Shown here piece after piece: positions 41,854 to 50,235 of a stretch of 64,000 nucleotides of DNA (within the stretch, counting starts at the first letter, position 1; every line of letters starts with the position of its first letter). A program made the translations under genes and the position numbers. A model generated the notes under the pieces. That model saw nothing but the letters and a program-made list of their open reading frames with translations, was not told where the DNA came from and did no database searches. Origin of the DNA: an uncultured Eubacteriales bacterium (GTDB lineage: Bacteria; Bacillota; Clostridia; Christensenellales; Aristaeellaceae); contig CADBZH010000020.1 of assembly GCA_902799045.1 (NCBI GenBank), positions 1 to 64,000 of the forward strand, given 5' to 3'.

Positions 41854-42393
41854 TTACTTCCGGGTTTCCCAGGCGTGCAGCGCAGTCTTGTTGATGTCCA
41901 GCAGGTGCGCCTTGCGGCCGGAGAAGGTCTTTTCCATGATCTTGTGGACCATGGCCTCCGGCACCACCGGGCTGACGCTCATCAGGGCGCCGAGCATCAC
42001 GGTGTTGGCCGTGCGGGCGTTGCCCAGCTGCATGGCGATGTCGTTGGCGGGGACGTAGTAGACGTTGATATCGTCCCGGGTCGCCTTCTGCTCGATCATC
42101 GAGCTGTTGACGAACAGGTTGCCGCCCGGCTTCACCAGCGATTCAAACTTGATCAGCGAGGGCAGGTTCATCACCACCACATCGTCGGCCTCATAGATCA
42201 GCGGGCAGCTGACCGGCTTTTCCGGGCTGATGACCACGGTGCAGTTGGCCGTGCCGCCGCGCATCTCCGGGCCGTAGGAGGGCAGCCACGTGGCGTTCAT
42301 GTCCGCGTACATGGCCGCGTAGGTCAGCATCTGGCCCATGGTCAGCACGCCCTGGCCGCCGGAACCGGCAAAAAACAGCTTTGTCGTCGCCAT
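41854..42393 (-). CDS. vorC: 2-oxoacid:ferredoxin oxidoreductase, gamma subunit
   Basis: 179 residues of the POR/KOR gamma domain: KLFFAGSGGQGVLTMGQMLT at the start, WLPSYGPEMRGGTANCTVVI in the centre and TVMLGALMSVSPVVPEAMVH towards the end. It completes the CoA-binding part of the enzyme. The ATG at 42393 has GGAGG seven nt upstream. It follows the beta subunit with the start and stop only 2 nt apart. The subunit set (D-B-A-C order) is that of the VOR-type enzymes annotated in Clostridia as acting on branched-chain 2-oxoacids. Confidence 0.93.
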   Translation of the reverse strand: MATTKLFFAGSGGQGVLTMGQMLTYAAMYADMNATWLPSYGPEMRGGTANCTVVISPEKPVSCPLIYEADDVVVMNLPSLIKFESLVKPGGNLFVNSSMIEQKATRDDINVYYVPANDIAMQLGNARTANTVMLGALMSVSPVVPEAMVHKIMEKTFSGRKAHLLDINKTALHAWETRK

Positions 42394-42395
42394 AA

Positions 42396-43136
42396 TCACA
42401 CCTCCGCTTCCCTGTAGACGCCCAGCGGATAGTAGGCCGCGACTTCCTCGCGCATCCGCTTCATGGCGTCGGCCGGGGTCAGGCCCCAGTTCGTCGGGCA
42501 GGTGGAGAGCAGTTCCACGAAGGAGAAGCCCTTGCCCGCCAGCTGCACCTCAAACGCCTTGTGCACGGCCTTCTTCGCCGCGCGGATGTGGGCCGGGGAA
42601 TCCAGCGCCACGCGCTCGATGTAGGCCGGGCCGTCCAGCGTCGCCAGCAGCTCGCAGATCTTCAGCGGCATGCCGGCCTGCTCGCGGGTGCGGCCGTCCA
42701 CCGACGTGGTGGAGCGCTGGCCGATCAGCGTGGTGGGGGCCATCTGGCCGCCGGTCATGCCGTAGATGCCGTTGTTGATGAAGAACGTGGAGAACTTCTC
42801 GCCCCTCGCCGCAGCGTGGACGATCTCGCCCATGCCGATGGAGGCCAGGTCGCCGTCGCCCTGATAGGTGAACACCACCTTGTCCGGATGGACGCGGCGG
42901 ATGCCGGAGGCCACTGCCGGGGCGCGCCCGTGGGCCGCCTCGCACATATCCACGTTCATAAACTGGTGCGCCACCACCGAGCAGCCGATGGGCGCGACGC
43001 CGAGCGTCTTGCCCAGCAGGCCCATCTCATCCAGCGTCTCCATGATGATGCGATGGGCCACGCCGTGGGTGCAGCCGGGGCAATAGCTGGTGCTGACGGG
43101 CAGCATGCCCTCTGTGACTTTGAATACAGGTTTCAT
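42396..43136 (-). CDS. vorA: 2-oxoacid:ferredoxin oxidoreductase, beta (thiamine diphosphate) subunit
   Basis: 246 residues. STSYCPGCTHGVAHRIIMET is the family start, GVAPIGCSVVAHQFMNVDMC follows, and the thiamine diphosphate motif GDGD...N is in VVFTYQGDGDLASIGMGEIV with its second half STFFINNGIYGMTGGQMAPT. No 4Fe-4S cysteines of its own, so electrons leave through the separate ferredoxin-like subunit. Starts at ATG 43136, overlapping the alpha subunit stop as ATGA. Confidence 0.95.
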   Translation of the reverse strand: MKPVFKVTEGMLPVSTSYCPGCTHGVAHRIIMETLDEMGLLGKTLGVAPIGCSVVAHQFMNVDMCEAAHGRAPAVASGIRRVHPDKVVFTYQGDGDLASIGMGEIVHAAARGEKFSTFFINNGIYGMTGGQMAPTTLIGQRSTTSVDGRTREQAGMPLKICELLATLDGPAYIERVALDSPAHIRAAKKAVHKAFEVQLAGKGFSFVELLSTCPTNWGLTPADAMKRMREEVAAYYPLGVYREAEV

Positions 43137-44209
43137 CGCACTTCCTCCAGTATCTTCTTCGTCTTTTCCACGACCTCCAGGCTCGTGGGCAGCATGCCGC
43201 CCACGCGGTGGATCAGCTTCACCGGCACGCGGCCCTTGACGCCCAGGTTGATGTCCTGCAGCATCTGGCCCATGCTCAGCTCCACGGAGATCACGGCCTT
43301 CGTCTTGTCGGAAATCGCGTCGAACGCCTTGTAGGGATAGGGCCACAGGCTGATCGGGCGGATCATGCCCGCCTTGATGCCCTGGGCCTCCAACAGCTCC
43401 ATGGCCTCCTTCGCCAGGCGCGCCATCGTGCCGAAGGCCACGAACACCACCTCGGCGTCCTCCAGGCCCTCGCACTCCACGCGCTCCAGCTCCTTCTCCA
43501 TGACGGCGTACTTTTCAAACAGGTGCTCCACGTGCTGCTCCAGCACCTCCGGCTGCAGCCGCAGGCTCTTCACCACGCTGCGGGTCCCCTTCTCGGAGCC
43601 GGAGAGGGCCCAGGGCTTGGCGGTGGAGATCTCCTCGCTGGTGAAGGCGTGCTTCGCCTCCGGCAGCGTCACGGGCTCCATCATCTGGCCCATCAGGCCG
43701 TCCGCCAGCACCATCACGGGGTTGCGATACCTGTCGGCGATCGCGGGGGCCTCGTAGAGGATGTCCACAGCCTCCTGGATCGACGCCGGTGCGAACACGG
43801 GGATCCTGTAATCGCCGTTGCCGCCGCCGCGGGTGACCTGGTTGTAGTCCGCCTGGCCCGGCTGGATGGAGCCGATGCCGGGGCCGCCGCGGGACACGTT
43901 CAGAAGCGTCACCGGCACCTCCGCGCCGCAGAGGAAGCTCATGCCCTCCTGCATCAGCGCGATGCCCGGCGAGGACGAGGAGATGAAGCCGTTGCCGCCC
44001 GCCGCGCCGCAGCCGTAGGCCATGTTGATGGCCCCCAGCTCGCTCTCGGCCTGCAGGAACGCGCCGCCCCGCTTGGGCAGCTCGCGGCTCATGAACTCCG
44101 GGATCTCGCTCTGGGGCGTGATGGGGTAGCCGAAATAGAAGCGCACGCCGCCGCGGATGACAGCCTCGGCGAAGGCCTCGTTGCCCTTCATCAATACCTT
44201 TTCGCTCAT
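43133..44209 (-). CDS. vorB: 2-oxoacid:ferredoxin oxidoreductase, alpha subunit (VorB type)
   Basis: 358 residues. The start EKVLMKGNEAFAEAVIRGGV with FYFGYPITPQSEIPEFMS and AESELGAINMAYGCGAAGGN is typical of the alpha subunit, and the whole N-terminus matches what is usually annotated as 3-methyl-2-oxobutanoate dehydrogenase subunit VorB in Clostridia. The C-terminal part (AEVVFVAFGTMARLAKEAME, GMIRPISLWPYPYKA) is the domain II/III unit. Assignment to branched-chain acids rests on this resemblance. 2-oxoglutarate or a broad range remains possible. Overlaps the ferredoxin subunit stop by 4 nt. Confidence 0.92.
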   Translation of the reverse strand: MSEKVLMKGNEAFAEAVIRGGVRFYFGYPITPQSEIPEFMSRELPKRGGAFLQAESELGAINMAYGCGAAGGNGFISSSSPGIALMQEGMSFLCGAEVPVTLLNVSRGGPGIGSIQPGQADYNQVTRGGGNGDYRIPVFAPASIQEAVDILYEAPAIADRYRNPVMVLADGLMGQMMEPVTLPEAKHAFTSEEISTAKPWALSGSEKGTRSVVKSLRLQPEVLEQHVEHLFEKYAVMEKELERVECEGLEDAEVVFVAFGTMARLAKEAMELLEAQGIKAGMIRPISLWPYPYKAFDAISDKTKAVISVELSMGQMLQDINLGVKGRVPVKLIHRVGGMLPTSLEVVEKTKKILEEVR

Positions 44210-44436
44210 GCTTCCCCCTCCTCCAGCTGGTAGATTTCGATCGCGCAGTCCGGGCAGACCGTGGCGCAGCTGGCGCAGCCGATGCACTGCGCCTGATCGA
44301 CGATCATCGCCGGACAGTAGCCCTTGGTGTTCACCTGGGTGTCCATCGCGATGATCTGCTTCGGGCAGAAGCTCTTGCACAGCTCGCAGCCCTTGCAGCG
44401 CTCGCGGTCAAAGATGACCTTGAACCTTCTTGCCAT
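44206..44436 (-). CDS. vorD: 2-oxoacid:ferredoxin oxidoreductase, ferredoxin-like delta subunit
   Basis: 76 residues with two 4Fe-4S motifs: CKGCELCKSFCP and CIGCASCATVCP. It passes electrons from the thiamine centre to free ferredoxin. The ATG at 44436 has AAGGAGG eight nt upstream. It is the first gene of the operon; I do not see a fully convincing promoter in the 100 nt before it. Confidence 0.95.
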   Translation of the reverse strand: MARRFKVIFDRERCKGCELCKSFCPKQIIAMDTQVNTKGYCPAMIVDQAQCIGCASCATVCPDCAIEIYQLEEGEA

Positions 44437-44532
44437 AACGTTGCCTCCTTGTATCAAGCGAATGGCGCGTTGCGCCAAGCTCACGTTTTATCGTGGAGAG
44501 TTGATCCGGTACCGTGCGACGGATCATTCCCG

Positions 44533-44649
44533 ACAATCCCTCCGCCGACTTCGTCGGCACCTCCCTTTACACAAGGGAGGCTATGGAATCCTGCCGCCCT
44601 GGCTCCCCTGTGCACGGGGAGCTGTCACCGCAGGTGACTGAAGGGTTGT
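44533..44649. repeat. Dispersed palindromic repeat, family A (copy 2)
   Basis: Edges ACAATCCCTC and GAAGGGTTGT; inside are GCCGAC / GTCGGC, CTCCCTT / AAGGGAG, CTCCCC / GGGGAG and GTCACC / GGTGAC stems. It fills most of the gap between vorD and the P-loop gene; nothing else is seen there. Confidence 0.75.
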
Positions 44650-44726
44650 TTCAAAGACACATTCCAGCGGTACACGGCACCAATCAGGAATCGAGGCGCC
44701 CTCGCTCCTGGCCCCTCACTTCTGAC

Positions 44727-45443
44727 TCACTTGTCGATCCAGCTCGGCCGCATGTACATCCCGAGCGGCAGCAGGTGTTTATACTTTCCTTCCACCTCGC
44801 TCGCGGGGACGATGGGCGCCGGGTAGGTGTCGCACCAGAGCAGCTTGCCGGTCTCCCGGCAGAGGACCTCGCACAGCCTGTGCCCCTTTTCGACGCAGGC
44901 GGCGTCGGTCTCGCGCAGCAGGTGGCAGTTGTTGATGACGCCGTCGATGCTCCGGCCGGTCTTCAGTTCAATGGCCCGCAGGTGCTCCAGCGCCCCTTCC
45001 AGCGTGCGGGTCTCGGGGCGGTTGGCGTTGACGACGATCAAAAACAGCGCGTCCTCCGGGGCGAAGTACTTGCCGAACTGGTTCAGCACCACCGCGCCGG
45101 AATCGTTGCCGCCCACGTCGACGATGACGCGGCAGTCCGCGTCCTCCAGCGGGGCGCGGATGTTCGCGCCCAGGGCAGGCAGCTCGGCGGTGATCTCGTG
45201 CTCGTAGGCGCTGCCGTAGACCCTGACGCCCGCGCTCTCCAGCATTTCCCGGCGCTCGCGGGAGCGGAAGTAGGGGTTGGCGATGTCCAGGTCCACCAGG
45301 GCCAGCCGCCGATACGGGCCGAAGCCGGAGCGGGCCAGCGCCATGGCGAGGCTCACGCAGAACTCCGTCTTGCCGCCGCCGTAGTGGCCGGTGACGACCA
45401 TCACCCGCCGGTCGGGTTCACGGATGCCGTTGAAGGGCTCCAT
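44727..45443 (-). CDS. P-loop ATPase of the ParA/MinD-like type, next to the oxidoreductase
   Basis: 238 residues. Deviant Walker A VVTGHYGGGKTEFCVSLAMA, then LALVDLDIANPYFRSRERRE, where the DLD-x-x-NPYFR segment is the switch region, VIVDVGGNDSGAVVLNQFGK as Walker B, and VNANRPETRTLEGALEHLRA. Relatives are often found beside 2-oxoacid ferredoxin oxidoreductase genes in Clostridia, and may help cluster or cofactor delivery, which is inference. It lies 290 nt upstream of vorD on the same strand, with a repeat between. Confidence 0.85.
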   Translation of the reverse strand: MEPFNGIREPDRRVMVVTGHYGGGKTEFCVSLAMALARSGFGPYRRLALVDLDIANPYFRSRERREMLESAGVRVYGSAYEHEITAELPALGANIRAPLEDADCRVIVDVGGNDSGAVVLNQFGKYFAPEDALFLIVVNANRPETRTLEGALEHLRAIELKTGRSIDGVINNCHLLRETDAACVEKGHRLCEVLCRETGKLLWCDTYPAPIVPASEVEGKYKHLLPLGMYMRPSWIDK

Positions 45444-45458
45444 GCGCCTCTCCTCCCC

Positions 45459-46496
45459 TCAGTCCAAAAAGCCGGTCTCCCGGGGCTTGCCATCCTGCTT
45501 CACCCGCAGGATGGCCGGAAGGGCCGGGGCCGCGGCGTTGAAGCCGTCGCCGCCGGAGCGAAGATACACCGTGTCGGCATTCAGGCCCCTGAAATCGCAA
45601 TCGAAGCGCACGTTCTGCGCGCCGTTTTCCGGCAGGTGGTTTCGGATCTCATAGCCGTCCAGCGACCGCCAGCGCCCGAAGAGGGCGCGCCGGGCATAGT
45701 AGCCGCGCAGCTGACAGCCGCGCATCGCGTTGCCGCCCTGCCAGTCCTCCAGGAAGAAGCAGTCCCAGGAGAAGCCCAGCTTCGGCGCGGGATACGCGAT
45801 CGCCGCCAGCTTTTCCCAGCCGCCGTCCGCCGCCTTCACCCACTGCTCGTACACCGTCCGCCGACCCACGGTGCGGGCCTGGATGCGCATGGTGTACCAC
45901 ACGCCGGTCCGCCACGGATAGTCCGTCAGCACGTGCACGCCGCTGCCCTCGCCGCCGAACGGCTCCGCCACGGCGCCGCTTTTGGCGAACTCCACGGTGG
46001 GCCTGCCGCGATCGGTGTTCCACAGGGAGAGGATCGCGACGCCCTTGCCCCGACAGGCCTGAAAGCCCGCGTAGCCGGAGCCCGGGGCGATGCCCGTGAA
46101 GCCCTCGGCGCCGCTGTACCAGTTGTGCAGGCAATAGTAGGTGTTGTCCGCCCGCTGGACGCACCGCCACTGGCCCTCCACCGCGTCATAGAGCGCGCCG
46201 TCCGGCCGGTACAGGGTGGCCGACAGGTAGGGCGCGAAGCGGGGGTGAACGTCCGGCATCCACTGGGCCACGTAGACGATGGAGAGCTCATTGCAGGGAG
46301 CGGCCGTCCACTCCCCCGCGCCTTCCAGCGGATGGTTCGCCGCGTCCCCGCCGCAGATCCAGCCGATGAAGCGCCAGCCCGGGCGAACGGGAATCGCGGC
46401 GGGATGGCGGAAGCGGATCGCGCCGCTTGCGTCCTGCCTGGCCTCCACGGGATTGACGTCCCCGGAGCCGCCGTTGAGCTGATAGTAGATCGTCAA
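45459..46496 (-). CDS. DUF3472-type protein with an InlB-like N-terminal repeat
   Basis: 345 residues. Residues 1-75 resemble a single Listeria/Bacteroides InlB B-repeat (IYYQLNGGSGDVNP, PVRPGWRFIGWICGG, AQWMPDVHPR). Residues 90-290 match DUF3472: YYCLHNWYSGAEGFTGIAPG, FQACRGKGVAILSLWNTDRG, WRTGVWYTMRIQARTVGRRT and FFLEDWQGGNAMRGCQLRGY. The last 50 residues form another beta unit. DUF3472 proteins are usually exported, but no signal peptide is seen from the ATG at 46496. An alternative start in this frame is not visible upstream. It ends 15 nt before the P-loop ATPase. Function unknown. Confidence 0.75.
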   Translation of the reverse strand: MTIYYQLNGGSGDVNPVEARQDASGAIRFRHPAAIPVRPGWRFIGWICGGDAANHPLEGAGEWTAAPCNELSIVYVAQWMPDVHPRFAPYLSATLYRPDGALYDAVEGQWRCVQRADNTYYCLHNWYSGAEGFTGIAPGSGYAGFQACRGKGVAILSLWNTDRGRPTVEFAKSGAVAEPFGGEGSGVHVLTDYPWRTGVWYTMRIQARTVGRRTVYEQWVKAADGGWEKLAAIAYPAPKLGFSWDCFFLEDWQGGNAMRGCQLRGYYARRALFGRWRSLDGYEIRNHLPENGAQNVRFDCDFRGLNADTVYLRSGGDGFNAAAPALPAILRVKQDGKPRETGFLD

Positions 46497-46661
46497 GGGT
46501 CTCCGCCTCGCATCTCACGGACTTATGTTTCTATAAATCTATCAGCATTGCCGCCGCTTGTCAAGTCGGTCCGGCGGGATTTATCCGAACATTTTCCCGC
46601 AATTCCTACAAAATATTCGCGTGTAAAGCCGAACGCAATACAAATTTAACGCGCAAATGCT

Positions 46662-46690
46662 TTGACATATGCCCGTCGGAGTGATAGAAT
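46662..46690 (+). promoter_or_regulatory. Promoter of the T-box transcript
   Basis: TTGACA (46662-46667), 17 nt, TAGAAT (46685-46690). Transcription from about 46697 would include the whole T-box leader. Confidence 0.8.
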
Positions 46691-46696
46691 AACCGC

Positions 46697-46996
46697 AATC
46701 GAATAATTGCCAAAGGCGATGACGAAGACGGCGGAGCCAATCGGTGCGCAGAGAGCCGGCCAGCTGCTGAAAGGCCGGACACAGGTTGCTCACAAGCCCA
46801 TCCCTTCCGAGCCGGAAGCGCGAAAGGCCTTCGAGGGCGAAGGTACTGAGTAGACGCTTCCCGTGAAAGCTGCGTAAAGGCTTAGGGCTTGATGGAGCCT
46901 GAAGGGGCACGGCAACGTGCAATTTGAGTGGTACCGCGGGTTGATTGCGACTCGTCTCAAGGAACGCGCAAGCGTTCGTTTGAGGCGGGTTTTTTT
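46697..46996 (+). ncRNA. T-box leader (uncharged tRNA sensor) with terminator
   Basis: The T-box sequence TGGTACCGCG is at 46929-46938. GATGACGAAGAC and CAGAGAGCC (about 46718-46757) are stem I landmarks. The antiterminator can form from TTTGAG (46924) with CTCAA (46956), and it competes with a terminator stem CTCGTCTCAAGGAACGC / GCGTTC-GTTTGAGGCGGG (46951-46988) with seven T. The variable base in the T-box is U, which pairs with a discriminator A, so serine, glycine-type U or tryptophan G tRNAs are unlikely. In the specifier region CAAGCCCATCCCTTCCGAGC (46792-46811) the codon could be ATC (Ile) or CCC (Pro); I cannot decide. It controls the gene at 47075. Confidence 0.93.
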
Positions 46997-47074
46997 CATG
47001 CGACCGCTTCGCCCCTGTCACGGAGGAATGATTCGATTGACCCCGCACCCACTGAATCGAGGAGGTAGTTTCCA

Positions 47075-49374
47075 ATGAACATGACGGACACCAAGGGCAT
47101 GCTCTTTGAGGTCGGCACCCGAATCCGCGCCCTGCGCGAGATCGCCGGCTACAGCGTGGTCTACATGGCGGACCAGACCAAGCTGGACGTGGAGACCTAC
47201 ATGGATTATGAGGCCGGCAAGGCCGACCTGCCCTTTACCTTTATCCACAACTGCGCCCGCATCTTCGGCGTGGACATCACCGACCTGATTGAGGGCCGCA
47301 GCGCCAACCTGCGCTCCTACACTGTCACCCGCAAGGGCGAGGCCACCATCACCGCCCGCGAGGAGGGCATCGAGATCAGCAACCTGGCGCCGCTGTTCTC
47401 CGGAAAGATCGCCGAGCCCTTCTGGGTCACCTACAGCTATTCCGAGGAGCTGCAGAACCAGCCCATCCACACCCACGCCCACCCCGGCCAGGAATTCGAC
47501 CTGATCCTCTCCGGCGAACTGCTGGTGCGCATCGGCGACCACGTGGAGCACCTCAAAGAGGGCGACAGCATCTACTACGACTCCTCCACCCCCCACGGCG
47601 AGATCGCCACCGGCGGCAGGGACTGCACCTTCGTGGCCGTGGTGCTGCCCGGCGAGGAGACCGAGCAGGAGAAGCTGGTGGAGGCGGTCATGCCCGTGCG
47701 CCTGCCGAAGCAGCACATGGTGTACGACGAGTTCGTGGAGCTGGACGAGGACGGCGAGGGCCACCTGCTGCACATCGACTTCCCGAATCGCGAGAACTTC
47801 AACTTCGCCTTCGACATCGTGGACAGGCTGGCCGAGCGCAAGCCCGACAAGCTGGCGATGCTGCACGTGGACCGCTACATGAACGAGCAGCGCTTCACCT
47901 TCGAGGACATCAGCCGCAAGTCCAACCGCGCCGCCAACTACTTCAAGGCCCTGGGCATCAAAAAGGGCGACCGGGTGATGCTGGTGCTGCGCCGCAACTG
48001 GCAGTTCTGGGTGGTGATGATGGCGCTGCACAAGCTGGGCGCGGTGGCCATCCCCGCCACGGACCAGCTGCTGAAGAAGGACTATGAATACCGCTTTGAG
48101 ACCGCGGGCGTGACCGCCATCTGCATGACCGCCGACAGCGATGGCGCGGTCCACGCGGAGGAGGCCTTCGAGACCTGCCCCTACGTGACGACCCGCATCC
48201 TCTGCGGCGGCAAGCGGGACGGCTGGCGCGATTTCGACGAGGAATACCTGCGCTATCGCTCCACGTTCGCGCGCACCGAGGAATCCCCGAAGGGCAACGA
48301 CCCGATGGTGATGTTCTTCTCCTCCGGCACCACCGGCTATCCGAAGCTGGCGATGCACAACCACATGTACCCGCTGGGCCACTTCATCACGGCCCACTAC
48401 TGGCACTGCGTGGAGCCGGACGGCCTGCACTTCACCATCAGCGACACCGGCTGGGGCAAGGCGCTGTGGGGCAAGCTCTACGGGCAATGGATGAACGAGT
48501 GCGCCGTGTTCGTGTATGACTTCGACCGCTTCAACGCCCACGACATCCTGCCGATGTTCGCTCGGTACAACATCACCACCTTCTGCGCCCCGCCGACCAT
48601 GTACCGCTTCCTGATCCGCGAGGACATCTCGAAGTACGACCTGTCGAGCATCCACTGCGCCTGCACCGCCGGCGAGGCCCTGAACCCCGAGGTGTTCAAC
48701 CTCTTCAAGAAGATCACGGGTCTGTCCATCATGGAGGCCTTCGGCCAGACCGAGACCACGCTGGTGCTGGGCAACTTCGCGGGCACCACGCCGAAGATTG
48801 GCTCCATGGGCAAGCCCAGCCCGATGTTCGACGTGGACCTGGTGGACGCCAACGGCAATCCCGTCAAGGCCGGCGAGCCGGGCGAGATCGTCATTCGCAC
48901 GGACAGGGAGATCCCCTGCGGCCTGTTCATGGGCTACTACGGCAACCAGGAGGCCACCGACACCGTGTGGCACGACGGCCTGTACCACACCCGCGACATG
49001 GCCTGGCGCGATGAGGACGGCTACTACTGGTACGTCAGCCGCACCGACGACGTGATCAAGTCCTCCGGCTACCGCATCGGGCCGTTCGAGATCGAGAGCG
49101 TCATCATGGAGCTGCCCTACGTGCTGGAGTGCGGCGTGAGCTGCCCTACGTGCTGGAGTGCGGCGTATCCGCCTCGCCGGACGAGATCCGCGGACAGGTG
49201 GTCAAGGCGTCCATCGTGCTCACCAAGGGCATCGAGGGCACCGAGGAACTCAAGAAGGACATCCAGAACTACGTCAAGAAGCGAACTGCGCCCTACAAGT
49301 ATCCCCGCATCGTGGTGTTCCGCGACGAGCTGCCCAAGACCATCAGCGGCAAGATCCAGAGAAACAAGCTGTAA
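47075..49374 (+). CDS. Fusion of XRE-type HTH, cupin and acyl-CoA synthetase (AMP-forming); frame broken by a 29-bp tandem duplication
   Basis: Residues 10-65 form an XRE-like HTH ([31 protein letters not shown]). Residues 110-205 form a cupin ([35 protein letters not shown]). Residues 245 to the end form the ANL synthetase: [16 protein letters not shown] is the phosphate loop, [14 protein letters not shown] and [10 protein letters not shown] follow, and [20 protein letters not shown] is the hinge. At 49109-49166 a 29-bp unit occurs twice. With one copy removed the frame runs on through [20 protein letters not shown] to the catalytic lysine [11 protein letters not shown] and TAA at 49374. As read, translation goes out of phase and ends at 49525, losing the C-terminal domain. 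It is controlled by the T-box leader. A carboxylic acid substrate is expected, identity unknown. Confidence 0.9.
49109..49166. repeat. Exact 29-bp tandem duplication inside the acyl-CoA synthetase frame
   Basis: The unit begins GAGCTGCCCTACGTG and ends GCGGCGT; both copies are identical (49109-49137 and 49138-49166). 29 is not a multiple of three, so the reading frame shifts. A perfect copy suggests a recent replication slip or an assembly error. Confidence 0.95.
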
Positions 49375-49384
49375 GCCAAGTTCG

Positions 49385-49501
49385 ACAACCCCTCAGTCTG
49401 CTGCGCAGACAGCTCCCCTTACACAGGGGAGCCCATCGGGAAATCGCGTCCAAAGCCTCCCTTGTGTAAAGGGAGGCGGCCCGCATGGCCGGAGGGATTG
49501 T
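49385..49501. repeat. Dispersed palindromic repeat, family A (copy 3)
   Basis: Edges ACAACCCCTC and GAGGGATTGT are near-perfect inverted repeats. Inside are GTCTGC / GCAGAC, CTCCCCT / AGGGGAG and GCCTCCCTT / AAGGGAGGC stems. It lies directly after the synthetase gene and may stop transcription. Confidence 0.8.
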
Positions 49502-49534
49502 AGTTGCGCAACAAATCCTATATGAGGTATCCAT

Positions 49535-50086
49535 ATGTTATACGAATCCAAAACCTTCACCCTCAAGGACGGTCGGGAGGCCGTGCTGCGCAACGCCGAC
49601 CCGGAGCACGACGCGGCGGCAATGGTGAAATACCTCACCGACACCGCCGCGGAGACGGAGTTTGTGCTGCGCTACCCGGAGGAATGCAGCCGCTATACCG
49701 TGGAAAGTGAACGCTCATTTTTGGAAGGCTTCAACGCCAATCCAAACAGCCTGTTTCTCACCTGTTTTATCGGCGAACGGCTGGCGGGCAACTGCGAATT
49801 GCAGTTCAACACGCAGATCAAGTACCGCCACAAGGCCTCCGTCGCTATCGCGCTGTACCGGGAATTCTGGGGCCAGGGCATCGGCACGGCCATGTTCCGC
49901 GCCATGGAGGAGGTCGCCCGCCAGCGGGGCGTGATGCTTCTGGAGCTGGAGTACATCGGCGGCAACGAGCGCGGCCGGGGCCTGTACGAGAAGATGGGCT
50001 TCAAGGAGATTGCCGAGCACCCCGACGCCGTGATGCTGAAGGACGGCAGCACGCGCAGCCTGGTGTATATGATGAAGAAGCTGTAG
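49535..50086 (+). CDS. GNAT-family N-acetyltransferase
   Basis: 183 residues. The GNAT fold is clear from motif A: VAIALYREFWGQGIGTAMFR (Q/R-x-x-G-x-G/A at WGQGIGTA), followed by the helix and GVMLLELEYIGGNERGRGLY and EKMGFKEIAEHPD as motif B. The N-terminal part has the usual beta strand and the LTDTAAETEFVLRYPEE stretch seen in YjcF/protein-acetyltransferase-like members. Probably acts on a small amine or protein; substrate unknown. The ATG at 49535 has GAGGT upstream. Stands alone between two repeat elements. Confidence 0.9.
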   Translation: MLYESKTFTLKDGREAVLRNADPEHDAAAMVKYLTDTAAETEFVLRYPEECSRYTVESERSFLEGFNANPNSLFLTCFIGERLAGNCELQFNTQIKYRHKASVAIALYREFWGQGIGTAMFRAMEEVARQRGVMLLELEYIGGNERGRGLYEKMGFKEIAEHPDAVMLKDGSTRSLVYMMKKL

Positions 50087-50095
50087 TATAAGAAA

Positions 50096-50225
50096 AGAGG
50101 CTGTCTCAAAACAGATGTCCAGCGCATGTACCCAACCGCAGGGACGCCATTCATGGCGTCCGCGGCGGCAAGAATGCCGCCTCTACGACGGGGATGGATT
50201 TGGACAGCGTTTTGGGACAGCCTCT
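50096..50225. repeat. MITE-like element with 17-bp terminal inverted repeats
   Basis: AGAGGCTGTCTCAAAAC (50096-50112) and GTTTTGGGACAGCCTCT (50209-50225) pair with a single G-U. Inside lie GGACGCCATTCATGGCGTCC and GGCGGCAAGAATGCCGCC hairpins, the latter related to family B. It sits between convergent genes and can also serve as a bidirectional terminator. Confidence 0.75.
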
Positions 50226-50235
50226 GTCGTAACGC

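Noticed and set aside
47018-48988. 656-codon open frame on the minus strand over the synthetase gene
   Set aside because: It is a shadow of the GC-rich coding frame opposite. It has high His/Val/Gly content, no domain and no ribosome site, while the plus strand has clear HTH, cupin and synthetase motifs.
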